NCBI RefSeq assembly: GCF_900114475.1
Contig: NZ_FOTE01000006.1
Coordinates: 248,001-312,000, forward strand
Direction: 5' to 3'
Source of the DNA: Paenibacillus sp. 1_12
GTDB taxonomy: Bacteria > Bacillota > Bacilli > Paenibacillales > NBRC-103111
DNA length: 64,000 bases
This document shows, piece after piece, positions 52,509-61,044 of this stretch (its first letter is position 1; every line of letters starts with the position of its first letter). The notes below the pieces were generated by a model, which saw only the letters and a list, made by a program, of their open reading frames with translations, did no database searches and had not been told where the DNA came from. Position numbers and translations under genes: made by a program.

Positions 52509-53515
52509 ACCGAATTTCTATGAATAAGCTCATGAGGTAAAATAACCTGCATGAGTTCCGAAGCATCCTTGGTCTCTTTATTCATCAGTTTGGTTAACAG
52601 TCTCATGGACACGGCACCAATATCGTACATAGGCATTGCCACCGTCGTTAACTGCGGCCTTACCATTGAAGCCATGCGAATGTTATCTACACTAATGACG
52701 GATATATCTTCCGGCACTCGTAAACCATTGTCCTGTAAAGTGTGCATAGCACCAATAGCCATTTCATCCGTTGCCGCAAAGATTGCCGTTGGACGCTCAT
52801 TTAGCTCCAGAAAATGTTTGGCAACTTCCAAGCCGGACTCATAACGATAATTTCCTATTCTTACATAATCCTCACGCAACGGAATATTAGCCGCCTCTAG
52901 TGCCCTCTTATATCCTTGGTAACGAGCAAATCCGTTAGCAGGATCCTGAAGCGTTCCAGAGATCATGGCAATGTTGCGGTGCCCATTCTGAATCAATAAC
53001 TCTACTGCGTCAAAAGCAGCCTGCTCATGATTAATGTCTACAGAAGCAAATGCATTATTGTCATCCTTAGTGGCACATAATACGATTGGAACCGACGATG
53101 TTTTGAATGCTTGAAGATGCTCGTCCGTTACAGCCCCGCCCATAAAGAGCAAACCGTCAACCTGCTTCTCCAATAGTGTATTGATTACGCGTATTTCCTT
53201 ATCCTTCTTCTTATCCGCATTACACAATATGATGTTATAGTGATACATGTTCGCAATATCTTCAATACCTCTAGCAAGCTCTGAAAAAATAGTGTTGGAA
53301 ATATCGGGAATTACAACACCAACAGTGGTTGTTTTTTTGCTGGCGAGTCCTCTGGCTACGGCATTCGGGCGGTAACCAAGACGTTCGATGGCTTCAAATA
53401 CCTTCTTGCGCGTTTGCGGCTTCACGTTAGGATTGTTATTTACAACCCTAGAAACGGTTGCCATGGAAACGCCTGCTTCTCTGGCTACATCATAAATGGT
53501 TACAGTCACGGACAT
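52496..53515 (-). CDS. ccpA: LacI-family catabolite control protein CcpA
   Basis: Global carbon regulator of 339 residues. N-terminal helix-turn-helix [27 protein letters not shown] with hinge [20 protein letters not shown], then a periplasmic-binding-like effector domain. Length and hinge match CcpA, which uses seryl-phosphorylated HPr or Crh as corepressor. The ATG at 53515 sits close to GGAG; GTG two codons in is better spaced. A promoter and an inverted repeat lie upstream. Confidence 0.93.
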   Translation of the reverse strand: MSVTVTIYDVAREAGVSMATVSRVVNNNPNVKPQTRKKVFEAIERLGYRPNAVARGLASKKTTTVGVVIPDISNTIFSELARGIEDIANMYHYNIILCNADKKKDKEIRVINTLLEKQVDGLLFMGGAVTDEHLQAFKTSSVPIVLCATKDDNNAFASVDINHEQAAFDAVELLIQNGHRNIAMISGTLQDPANGFARYQGYKRALEAANIPLREDYVRIGNYRYESGLEVAKHFLELNERPTAIFAATDEMAIGAMHTLQDNGLRVPEDISVISVDNIRMASMVRPQLTTVAMPMYDIGAVSMRLLTKLMNKETKDASELMQVILPHELIHRNSVAHL

Positions 53516-53568
53516 TCTCTCCAGTATGTAAAGTGTATTAAAACAGCGTGCGTTACTTATTAGATTTT

Positions 53569-53597
53569 ATCATACGACAAAATACGGTTTTTCGCAA
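53569..53597 (-). promoter_or_regulatory. SigA-type promoter of ccpA
   Basis: Minus strand: -35 TTGCGA (53597-53592), 17-nt spacer, -10 TATGAT (53574-53569). Confidence 0.7.
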
Positions 53598-53619
53598 TGA
53601 AAGGAACGATTTCTTTCAT
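53597..53619. promoter_or_regulatory. Inverted repeat at the ccpA -35, cre-like
   Basis: ATGAAAG (53597-53603) and CTTTCAT (53613-53619) are perfect arms. The minus strand reads GAAATCGTT in the middle, 11 of 14 positions of the cre consensus. It abuts the -35, so it could be an autoregulatory CcpA site. Confidence 0.45.
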
Positions 53620-53640
53620 TTATAGTAACAAAAAAACACA

Positions 53641-53668
53641 AAAAAAGCCAACTGCACTGCAGTCGGCT
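53641..53668 (-). terminator. Terminator after the zinc-ribbon gene
   Basis: AGCCGACTGCA / TGCAGTTGGCT stem (53646-53668, one G-T pair) followed by TTTTTTTGTGTTTTTT on the minus strand. Confidence 0.9.
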
Positions 53669-53684
53669 TCACAATTCATGTTAT

Positions 53685-54122
53685 TTATGGAGAATCATTC
53701 AGAGATAGAGATTGTTTGGATATTTGTTCCAACCGCTTGCGAACATCCTCTGCCCAGGGCTCATCCTTTAAAGATTGAGCGAGCAGCAGCAGGTCCAGCA
53801 ATTCATTGATACGCTCTTCTACTATTTTTTCAACCGGTTCTGCCGCGTACTGTTTCTCTGTCACTTTAAACATTAAATGTGCAATTTCGCTGATATCGTT
53901 AAATTGAATAAGCTGCTTGTCCGTCGTCTTTTCCAGCTTTCCAATCACACCCGTCAACTCACCCTTCACCTCAGCAAGCACTTCGCTTCGGCGACAATCT
54001 TCACAAGAAAAAACAGGAACATTCTCAATCTCTACTTTGTTTTTATAAATGACAGTACGCAGCTTTATGTTCATCGGGCTGCCACATTTACAATACTTAT
54101 GCAACTCATACCACTCCTTCAT
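53685..54122 (-). CDS. Uncharacterised zinc-ribbon protein
   Basis: Not a recognised named gene. The 145-residue protein starts with a zinc ribbon, CKCGSPM then FSCEDC (Cys at 11, 13, 40, 43), like the N-terminal half of YgiT-type proteins but without a helix-turn-helix after it. The rest is acidic and helical, with a coiled coil likely at about 95-135. The ATG at 54122 is used; TTG at 54104 has AAGGAG 9 nt upstream and would remove six residues, keeping the cysteines. Own terminator downstream. Confidence 0.75.
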   Translation of the reverse strand: MKEWYELHKYCKCGSPMNIKLRTVIYKNKVEIENVPVFSCEDCRRSEVLAEVKGELTGVIGKLEKTTDKQLIQFNDISEIAHLMFKVTEKQYAAEPVEKIVEERINELLDLLLLAQSLKDEPWAEDVRKRLEQISKQSLSLNDSP

Positions 54123-54196
54123 CGCTCAGGACCTTACGCTGTTATGACCTTCTAGAATTATTCTACTTCCAGAGGTAAAATCCTTCTCGATTCAGG

Positions 54197-54610
54197 CTAG
54201 TAATATTTAGCACCTTTCCATCTATCAAACGGAACTTTAATGATCGGAATGGATATGAAAAGCATAGCCAAAGCAGCTCCGATTGCATCATTTCGAATAT
54301 CCATCACATCCGGTGCACGGCCTGGTACAAATGATTGGTGAAACTCATCCGTAATGCCATACAGCGTACATAACAATACGACTATGCATTTATGACCCCA
54401 GTTCAGCTTATGTTTTCCAAAAGCCCAGGCATAGGTTATGGACAAAATAAAATAAGCTAGAAAGTGTCCCCAATCCAAGCCTTCCATAAAAGGAATAAAA
54501 CGCTGAAACTGGATAAGCCAGCCACCCATATCATCCCCTGTTCTTGCGGATAAATAAAAGATAGCACCCATCCAGAGAACAGCAGGCAGTAAGCGAGTAA
54601 CGATTCTCAT
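54197..54610 (-). CDS. VanZ-like family membrane protein
   Basis: Membrane protein of 137 residues with four hydrophobic segments. The VanZ signature YGITDEFHQSFVPGRAPDVMDIRND is clear. VanZ confers low-level teicoplanin resistance in enterococci; chromosomal homologues have unknown roles. Its ATG overlaps the stop of the DJ-1 gene by 4 nt (ATGA). Confidence 0.88.
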   Translation of the reverse strand: MRIVTRLLPAVLWMGAIFYLSARTGDDMGGWLIQFQRFIPFMEGLDWGHFLAYFILSITYAWAFGKHKLNWGHKCIVVLLCTLYGITDEFHQSFVPGRAPDVMDIRNDAIGAALAMLFISIPIIKVPFDRWKGAKYY

Positions 54611-55143
54611 ATCTTAGAAGTATATTCGGCAAGAACCTCGATATAGGTTCTCATAAATGCAGGGAGATCAGGTGGTCTCCGACCTGAAACGATATTACGG
54701 TCAACCACAACCTCCTCATCAACCCAGATTGCTCCGGCATTCTCCAGATCGTCCTTGATGCCTGGCGTCGATGTCATTGTATATCCTTCACATATTTTAG
54801 CGGACGCAAGTACCCAACCAGCATGGCATATATGGGCAATTGGTTTCACTGCCTCGTGAAACTCACGAGTCAATCTCAGAACGTCAGCATAGCGACGAAG
54901 CTTGTCAGGCGCCCAGCCACCTGGTACATAGAGTCCGATATAATCTTGAGATTGAACCTCATTGAAAGCATATTCAGTTGTCATAGGAACTCCATACTTG
55001 CCGTGAAATACTTGTTTAGCGGCTGGTCCAGCAAGATGCACCTCAGCCCCTGCTTCGCGAAGCCGTAATACAGGATACCACATTTCCAAATCTTCAAATT
55101 CCTCATCTACAAAAGCAAGCACTTTATATCCTTGTAAATTCAT
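54607..55143 (-). CDS. DJ-1/PfpI-family protein (YraA/YfkM-like)
   Basis: Protein of 178 residues with the DJ-1/PfpI fold. The nucleophile elbow is AHICHAGWVLASA (Cys about 108), and a conserved Glu lies in FVDEEFEDLEMWYP at the N-terminus. Relatives act as glyoxalase or deglycase-type stress proteins, or as intracellular proteases. The ATG at 55143 follows GGAGGGATCGCGTA; the frame is open upstream into ptsI, which I reject. Coupled to VanZ. Confidence 0.9.
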   Translation of the reverse strand: MNLQGYKVLAFVDEEFEDLEMWYPVLRLREAGAEVHLAGPAAKQVFHGKYGVPMTTEYAFNEVQSQDYIGLYVPGGWAPDKLRRYADVLRLTREFHEAVKPIAHICHAGWVLASAKICEGYTMTSTPGIKDDLENAGAIWVDEEVVVDRNIVSGRRPPDLPAFMRTYIEVLAEYTSKI

Positions 55144-55195
55144 TACGCGATCCCTCCAAGATTTTCTTATGTATATCCATATTTCAACATTATAA

Positions 55196-56929
55196 TTACT
55201 TGGCAATTACATCCTCATGTAAGTGCTCGTTTAACAACTCAACTACGGCCGTACTGGTGCTGCATCGAAGCAATTCTTCCCAGATGTTCGAGCTTTGATT
55301 GAAGTGGCTTTGCAGCAGACTATTTTTAACTCTTAATATCGACTGGATCGACATACTCAATTCCTTAATATCTAGCCCAAGCCAAATGGGAAGTGCCCGA
55401 ATATCTCCAGCCATCTCACCACATACGCTGACGTGGATATTAGCCGATTTGGCAGCTTCAACCGTGCTCTTTAGCATGCGCAATACAGCTGGGTGAAAGG
55501 GATTATATAAGTGGGCTACGGTCTCGTTCATTCGATCCACAGCCAGTACATATTGCACAAGATCGTTTGTTCCGATACTAAAGAAATTCACTTTCTGTGC
55601 TAGCAAATCCGCAATAACAACGGCGGCAGGAACTTCAATCATAATTCCTATTTCAATATGCTCCTGAAACGGGATCTGCTCTGCCCGCAGCTCTTCCTTG
55701 GCTAATTCCAGCACTGCGTTCGCTTTATCCAATTCCTCGATAGATGAAATCATTGGATACAAAATTTTCACATTTCCGTAGAAGCTGGCACGTAATATGG
55801 CACGCAGCTGCGTTTTGAACAAATCGATACGGTCCAACGAAATTCGGATAGCCCGATAGCCAAGAGCGGGATTGTCCTCCTCCGGAAGTGCAAAATAATC
55901 AAGGCTTTTATCTCCCCCGATATCAAGTGTTCGGATGACAACACGCTTGCCGCCGAGTTTCTCAGCAACCTGCTTATATACCCCGAACTGCTCTTCTTCA
56001 AGTGGCAGAGTGTCCCGATCCATATACAAAAACTCTGTACGGAACAACCCTACTCCGGAAGCTCCATTGTTCAACACCTGATCCAACTCTTTTACTGTAC
56101 TGATATTGGCTGCCAGCTGGACGGCTACTCCGTCCTCAGTTTGAGTCGGGATATGGGCAAGCACCTGCAGCTTATCTCGTATTTTGAGCCAATTCGATTT
56201 GCGTATTTTGTATTTTTCAATCAGCTCTTCCGAAGGATTGATGTATACCTGTCCCTCATCACCGTCAATAATAAGAAAGTCTCCATTCTGGATTGGAGTT
56301 GTCAGCTTACCCTCCAGACCCAGTACATAAGGAATTCCCATTGCACGAGCCATAATGGAAACATGAGAGGTTTGTCCACCCAGCATCGTAACAAGCCCCA
56401 AAGCATTAGCTGTATCCAGATGCACCATTTCCGATGGAGAGAGCTCTTTGGCGACTACAATGTAAGGCTGTTCCTTCGGCGGGATCGTTTCTTCCAGAGC
56501 ACCAAGTAAATGCTTTAACAGCCGGTTTCCAACATCCTTGATGTCCAGAGCCCTTTCCTTCATATATTGATCATCCAGCAGGTCAAACATATTGACAAAC
56601 TTCTCAATGGCTTCTTTAACCGCCACCTCAGCCGCTTTATATTGACGCTGCATAATACCTTGAACCTCATTCATAAAAATTGGATCTTCCAGAATGGCCA
56701 AATGCGCATCAAAGATTGAGGTCTTATCATCCCCCAGTACTGTAACAAATTCCTGTTTAATACATTCGATTTCATCTTTTGAGTTCCGAATTCCATCATA
56801 CAGCCGTTCAAATTCAAATGCCAAGTCCTTGACATCGATCAGCTTTTCAGGGAAGTCCCATTCCCAGGTCGGTATGACAAAAGCTTTCCCCATCGCTATA
56901 CCAGATGCAGCTCCGATCCCCTCAACCAT
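55196..56929 (-). CDS. ptsI: PTS enzyme I (phosphoenolpyruvate-protein phosphotransferase)
   Basis: General PTS enzyme of 577 residues that takes phosphate from PEP. The phosphorylated histidine is in GGQTSHVSIMAR (about residue 190). PEP-binding motifs are GVGLFRTEFLYMDR, RTLDIGGDKSLDYF, FFSIGTNDLVQY and SVCGEMAGD with the C-terminal cysteine. The ATG at 56929 follows AGGGGGGAACGCTC and overlaps the permease stop by 8 nt. There is no ptsH in this operon. Confidence 0.96.
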   Translation of the reverse strand: MVEGIGAASGIAMGKAFVIPTWEWDFPEKLIDVKDLAFEFERLYDGIRNSKDEIECIKQEFVTVLGDDKTSIFDAHLAILEDPIFMNEVQGIMQRQYKAAEVAVKEAIEKFVNMFDLLDDQYMKERALDIKDVGNRLLKHLLGALEETIPPKEQPYIVVAKELSPSEMVHLDTANALGLVTMLGGQTSHVSIMARAMGIPYVLGLEGKLTTPIQNGDFLIIDGDEGQVYINPSEELIEKYKIRKSNWLKIRDKLQVLAHIPTQTEDGVAVQLAANISTVKELDQVLNNGASGVGLFRTEFLYMDRDTLPLEEEQFGVYKQVAEKLGGKRVVIRTLDIGGDKSLDYFALPEEDNPALGYRAIRISLDRIDLFKTQLRAILRASFYGNVKILYPMISSIEELDKANAVLELAKEELRAEQIPFQEHIEIGIMIEVPAAVVIADLLAQKVNFFSIGTNDLVQYVLAVDRMNETVAHLYNPFHPAVLRMLKSTVEAAKSANIHVSVCGEMAGDIRALPIWLGLDIKELSMSIQSILRVKNSLLQSHFNQSSNIWEELLRCSTSTAVVELLNEHLHEDVIAK

Positions 56930-58814
56930 GAGCGTTCCCCCCTGTTATGCTCGGCTCTTTCATGACAACAGACATGACTGATGCCTGTCCCTTTTTTACT
57001 GCTTTATAAGGCGCGAAGCTCCATGACTTGACCTTGTCCACATTCGTGATCAGCATAGGAGTTGCGAGCGATTTGCAGTTTTTTTTCACCTTTTGCAGAT
57101 TAAACTTCACCAGCAATTGGCCCACCTCCACCCTATCGCCTTCCTTGATAAACGCTGTAAACCACTTGCCCTGCAGCTGTGCAGTATCGATGCCAATATG
57201 AAGCAAAACCTCAAGACCTTCATCAGTCTCAATGCCGATTGCGTGCAGCGATGGGTATAAAATAATAATTTTACCAGCTACAGGAGCAACCAATTCCCCT
57301 TTTTCCGGCATAAAAGCTACACCATTTCCGACCAGCTTGCCAGAAAAAATCTGATCCGGTACTTCCTCGAGCGGAATCATCTGTCCTTGCATAGGCGCGT
57401 TGAATAGTACTTGCTGAATATCCTTGCGCATAAGCTTTTTGATTTCCTCACGAATTAACTCGGAATACGTACCGAATACAACCTGCACATTCCCTCCACC
57501 TAATCGAATCACGCCTGCCGCTCCTAAATGCTTCAACGCAGCAATGTCCAATAGGCGATCATTGGTTAGCGTAAGTCTGAGCCTTGTTATGCAGGCTTCA
57601 ATATTCTTGATATTGTCTTTGCCGCCAAGAGACTGCAGGATTAGTGGAGACCGGTAAGGGATATCACCTGCCCACTCTTCCAGCTGTGAGCCCTCTTCCC
57701 TTCCGGGTGTAGGAATTCTGAAGCGCCGAATGGCCCAACGAAACAAGAAATAGTAAAGTAAACCATAGGCGATACCAATCGGTATCAGCATCCAGCCATT
57801 ATGCGACAAATGAAAATTGATAATATAATCGATTGCACCTGCCGAATAAGAAAAGCCGTGATGGATGTGTAAGGCATTTGCAATCCACATGGAAAGACCG
57901 GAAAGAATTGCGTGAATCACGAATAAGTAGGGCGCCACAAACAAAAAAGCAAATTCTATCGGTTCTGTGACGCCTGTCAAAAACGATGCTAGAGCAGCGG
58001 TCAGAAAAGTTGCGCGGATTTTGGGCTTAAGATCCTCACGAGCTTCCTGAATAATTGCCAAAGCGATAGCTGGCAGCGCAAACATCATGATGGGATATAA
58101 TCCAGCCATGTAAGCACCCGCATTAGGATCACCTGCGAAATATCGCGGCAAATCTCCAAAAACCATTTCGCCACTTGGCTTCTCAAAGGCACCGAGTTGA
58201 AACCAAAAGAAGTTGTTAAACACATGATGCAAGCCTGAGGGCACCAGTAATCGGTGGATAACTCCGTTTACAAACGTACCAAAGCCCCCCAGCCCGATAA
58301 TCGCAGTGGATAGCCATTCCATGAAGGTTTCCATATATGGACCCACCTCAATGGTTATCAAGCTAAGTATAAAAATAGCAAGACCCATCAATAGTGGAAC
58401 CATTCTAGGTCCACCGAAAAATTGTATCGATTCCGGAAGCTGAATATTTTTGCAGCGATGAAACAAAATCGCAGCAATGAGACCGATTAAAATACCTCCA
58501 GGGACGCCAAGATGAAATTCCGCGCCTAAGTAATGTCGGGTAGCCTGTATAAACATCAAATGTCCAATTAGCGCTGACATTCCTGCGATACCGGCACTTT
58601 CCGTTAATCCAAGAGCAACGCCAACAGCAAAGATCATGGGAAGAAACGTGAAGATGGTATTGCCGCTGAACAACAAAATTTCGCCAAACTGAGACATATG
58701 TATTTCTTGCCAAGGCAATGCTCCGAGCCATAACAAAATAGCAGCAACGGGAAGAATCATGGTCGGAAGCATTAATGACCGGCCTAACTGCTGCAAACTA
58801 CCCATCAAGTTCAA
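56922..58814 (-). CDS. nagE: PTS EIICBA permease, N-acetylglucosamine-type
   Basis: Sugar transporter of 630 residues in the order EIIC-EIIB-EIIA. EIIC (about 1-390) has the GlcNAc-class segment GLHHVFNNFFWFQLGAF and GDPNAGAYMAGLYPIMMF. EIIB has the phosphocysteine in IEACITRLRLTL, and EIIA the phosphohistidine in EVLLHIGIDT. TTG at 58814 lies 11 nt after AAAGGAGG; ATG at 58805 is the alternative. Frames reaching 58922 pass through the promoter (58842-58870) and are rejected. GlcNAc versus glucose is judged by eye. Confidence 0.9.
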   Translation of the reverse strand: MNLMGSLQQLGRSLMLPTMILPVAAILLWLGALPWQEIHMSQFGEILLFSGNTIFTFLPMIFAVGVALGLTESAGIAGMSALIGHLMFIQATRHYLGAEFHLGVPGGILIGLIAAILFHRCKNIQLPESIQFFGGPRMVPLLMGLAIFILSLITIEVGPYMETFMEWLSTAIIGLGGFGTFVNGVIHRLLVPSGLHHVFNNFFWFQLGAFEKPSGEMVFGDLPRYFAGDPNAGAYMAGLYPIMMFALPAIALAIIQEAREDLKPKIRATFLTAALASFLTGVTEPIEFAFLFVAPYLFVIHAILSGLSMWIANALHIHHGFSYSAGAIDYIINFHLSHNGWMLIPIGIAYGLLYYFLFRWAIRRFRIPTPGREEGSQLEEWAGDIPYRSPLILQSLGGKDNIKNIEACITRLRLTLTNDRLLDIAALKHLGAAGVIRLGGGNVQVVFGTYSELIREEIKKLMRKDIQQVLFNAPMQGQMIPLEEVPDQIFSGKLVGNGVAFMPEKGELVAPVAGKIIILYPSLHAIGIETDEGLEVLLHIGIDTAQLQGKWFTAFIKEGDRVEVGQLLVKFNLQKVKKNCKSLATPMLITNVDKVKSWSFAPYKAVKKGQASVMSVVMKEPSITGGNAHG

Positions 58815-58841
58815 GCTGACCATCCCCTCCTTTCTATTTCG

Positions 58842-58870
58842 ATGGTAAAGGTAAAGCCTGATTTTGTCAA
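58842..58870 (-). promoter_or_regulatory. SigA-type promoter of the PTS operon
   Basis: Minus strand: -35 TTGACA (58870-58865), 17-nt spacer, -10 TACCAT (58847-58842). The leader is only about 20 nt, so no antiterminator RNA of the LicT/GlcT type fits. Confidence 0.8.
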
Positions 58871-58912
58871 ACAAAGGAACCACATAAGAACAAGTCCTGA
58901 AAGGTAAGGAAA

Positions 58913-58931
58913 AGCGGGCCATAGGCCCGCT
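58913..58931 (-). terminator. Terminator after the Asn/Gln-rich gene
   Basis: Perfect AGCGGGCC/GGCCCGCT stem with a 3-nt loop, then TTTTCC. Confidence 0.8.
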
Positions 58932-58946
58932 CCCGTGAAGCTCAAG

Positions 58947-59708
58947 TTAGAATTGGTAACGATTAAACGAGTTGCTGGATTGACTATATTGGCTTTGTGC
59001 CGGTTGTGTAGAATCTGATCTCAAATAGGCATCGTGACCTTGCTGATTGCCTCGATAGTTTGTTGTGTGGTAGGACTGTGGATTTTGAGATTGATTATAA
59101 GCTTGATTTTGCTGGTTCTGATTCTGGTATTGATTGTTTTGTTGATTGGAGTATTGACTGCTGTTTCCCATATTGTAGGAATTGATGCCAGAGTTTGCTC
59201 CGATGCCATATTGACTTTGTGCAGTTTGTGTAGAATCCGATCTCAGATACGCATCATGTCCTTGTTGATTTCCCACGTAGCTGGAAGTATGAAACGAATC
59301 CGGGCTTTGGGTTTGATTTGACGAATACTGGTTTTGATAACCATACAATGCATTGTTGTTCATATTTCCATATGATGCCTGATTGTTGTAACCTGTCCCC
59401 ATACCGAATTGGCTTTGTGCGGTTTGTGTGGAATCCGATCTTAAATAAGCATCATGCCCCTGCTGATTGCCGCGATAATTCGTCGTATGGAATTCATCCT
59501 GGCCTTGTGAACGATTGTTTGCATATTGGTTGTTATAGGAATTGCTATTTTGAAAATTGTTTGCATTACCCAAGCCGAGCGATTGATTATATTGAGATTG
59601 CACGTTCCCAATCGGCTGGTATTTGGTCTCAATTCCACGATATTGAGAGCCTGCGTTAGATGCACCGAATTGATTTTGATATGCGTTTTGCTGATTGTTT
59701 TGATACAT
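58947..59708 (-). CDS. Asn/Gln/Ser/Tyr-rich protein with three copies of a 28-residue motif
   Basis: I do not recognise this 253-residue protein. Asn, Gln, Ser, Tyr and Gly make up most of it, with one Lys and no Cys or Trp. A 28-residue motif occurs at about 73-100, 139-166 and 213-240: it begins FHT(T/S), contains GNQQGHDAYLRSDSTQ and ends AQSQ. It is nearly invariant while the linkers are simple-sequence. No signal peptide or membrane segment. ATG at 59708 lies 8 nt after AGGAGG; TTG at 59714 is in frame. Its own terminator. Gamma-type spore proteins are also Gln/Asn-rich but lack this motif; a spore or coat role is only a guess. Confidence 0.85.
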   Translation of the reverse strand: MYQNNQQNAYQNQFGASNAGSQYRGIETKYQPIGNVQSQYNQSLGLGNANNFQNSNSYNNQYANNRSQGQDEFHTTNYRGNQQGHDAYLRSDSTQTAQSQFGMGTGYNNQASYGNMNNNALYGYQNQYSSNQTQSPDSFHTSSYVGNQQGHDAYLRSDSTQTAQSQYGIGANSGINSYNMGNSSQYSNQQNNQYQNQNQQNQAYNQSQNPQSYHTTNYRGNQQGHDAYLRSDSTQPAQSQYSQSSNSFNRYQF

Positions 59709-59838
59709 GTACAATTCCTCCTAGAAACCACAAGTCTTCCGGAACCATAAGGACTAAGCCCTGCTATTCCAGAAGCTTTTTATATTGTCTCTTGGGTTGA
59801 TCACCTTTATGAATGGAAGCTGCTGGAATATAATGCTC

Positions 59839-59891
59839 AAGCACAACAAAAAGGCAAGAACATAAATTGTTCTCACCTTTTTGTTGTGCTT
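59839..59891 (-). terminator. Long-armed terminator after thiE
   Basis: Perfect 16-bp arms (59839-59854 and 59876-59891) with an inner AGAAC/GTTCT stem. The arms themselves contain T/A runs, so it would work in both directions. The remaining gap 59709-59838 shows nothing I can name. Confidence 0.85.
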
Positions 59892-59917
59892 ATATTGGAT
59901 CTCAATCCTTTTGCTGA

Positions 59918-60571
59918 TTAAGCTCTATCAGAAAACTCCCGTACCAAACGTAGAAGGGTGTTTGCCGCATAGCCTGGTTGTGGATGGTTATAAATCGCAG
60001 ATACTACTGCAATTCCGTTAGCACCAGCTTGGAGCACTTCTACAGCGTTAGTTTGGTCAATACCGCCAATCCCTACGATAGGGATGGACCATCGGGCTGC
60101 AATTTCCCGAATTAAATCTCCACCGATAGCACGACCAGCATCCAGCTTGGTTGAAGTTGAATAGATAGGGCCAACACCAATATAATCCGCCCCATTAGAC
60201 ATTGCCCATTCCGCTTCTTCCATCGTTCCCGCAGATATTCCGATAATTTTGTCAGAGCCCAATAAGCGGCGTGCTTCCAAACCTGGAATATCATCCTGAC
60301 CCACATGAACACCATCTGCATCAAGCAGCAGGGCAACATCGATCCGATCATTAACAATGAATGGAACGTTGTATTGTCGGCACAAAGCCTGCAACTCCGC
60401 TCCCTGCTCCAAAACTTGCTTTAGCGGTGCTTTTTTTTCTCTGAGTTGAATCATCGTCACTCCATCGGCCAATGCCTCCTGAGCAATCTCAAGCGCGGTA
60501 CGTTCTCCAAAGCCATTCAGACCCATAACCAGATAAACTTGTAAATCATGTGACAAACGATTCTGAAACAC
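59918..60571 (-). CDS. thiE: Thiamine-phosphate synthase
   Basis: Joins the thiazole and pyrimidine halves of thiamine; TIM-barrel of 217 residues. Motifs: GVTMIQLREKK, FIVNDRIDVALLLDADGVHVGQDD, IGISAGTMEEA, YIGVGPIYSTSTK and VGIGGI. The start is GTG at 60571, with GGAGGG 8 nt upstream inside the preceding gene. No TPP riboswitch or other thi gene is near; the gene follows the CoA-binding gene by 2 nt. Confidence 0.95.
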   Translation of the reverse strand: MFQNRLSHDLQVYLVMGLNGFGERTALEIAQEALADGVTMIQLREKKAPLKQVLEQGAELQALCRQYNVPFIVNDRIDVALLLDADGVHVGQDDIPGLEARRLLGSDKIIGISAGTMEEAEWAMSNGADYIGVGPIYSTSTKLDAGRAIGGDLIREIAARWSIPIVGIGGIDQTNAVEVLQAGANGIAVVSAIYNHPQPGYAANTLLRLVREFSDRA

Positions 60572-60573
60572 CG

Positions 60574-60999
60574 TTATTTCCCTCCAGGCAGTAATATAGC
60601 ATCTTCAACCTTAATGCAACGGTCCATAATGACTTCAAGTCCACCGCTCTTGGCAATTTGTGCCGCTTCCTCATTAAAGATGCCTAATTGAAGCCAGAAT
60701 ACCTTGGCATTGATCTTCACCGCTTCTTCAGCTACAGGAACAACCTGGTCACTGCGCCTAAACACATTGACAATATCAACGGGCTCAGGGATATCGGAAA
60801 GGGAAGGATAACATACCTCTCCAAGGATATGCGTGGCATTGGGATTGACCGGTATGATGCGGTAGCCTTTATTCTGCATGGCTTCTGCTACCATATACGA
60901 GGTACGATCCGGCTTATCCGATAGGCCTACGACCGCCACATTACCGGCATTTTTTAGCAGTTCCTTAATACGATCTCTTGCAGGATTATCAAACACCAT
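60574..60999 (-). CDS. CoA-binding protein (YccU/YneT-like)
   Basis: Rossmann-type CoA-binding protein of 141 residues. Motifs: NVAVVGLSDKPDRTSYMVAEAM, YRIIPVNPN, VDIVNVFRRSD and VFWLQLGIFNEEA. Role unknown. The ATG at 60999 lies 11 nt after AAGGAG; a longer TTG form to 61026 is possible. Between the peptidase gene (45 nt) and thiE (2 nt). Confidence 0.9.
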   Translation of the reverse strand: MVFDNPARDRIKELLKNAGNVAVVGLSDKPDRTSYMVAEAMQNKGYRIIPVNPNATHILGEVCYPSLSDIPEPVDIVNVFRRSDQVVPVAEEAVKINAKVFWLQLGIFNEEAAQIAKSGGLEVIMDRCIKVEDAILLPGGK

Positions 61000-61044
61000 A
61001 CCGTGATCAGCTCCTTGTAGAGACAATTTGGTGTTGCTTGGTTT

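Noticed and set aside
58947-59708. Gamma-type small acid-soluble spore protein (SspE)
   Set aside because: Composition is similar but the repeat motif GHDAYLRSDS is not the SspE repeat, and the length is larger.
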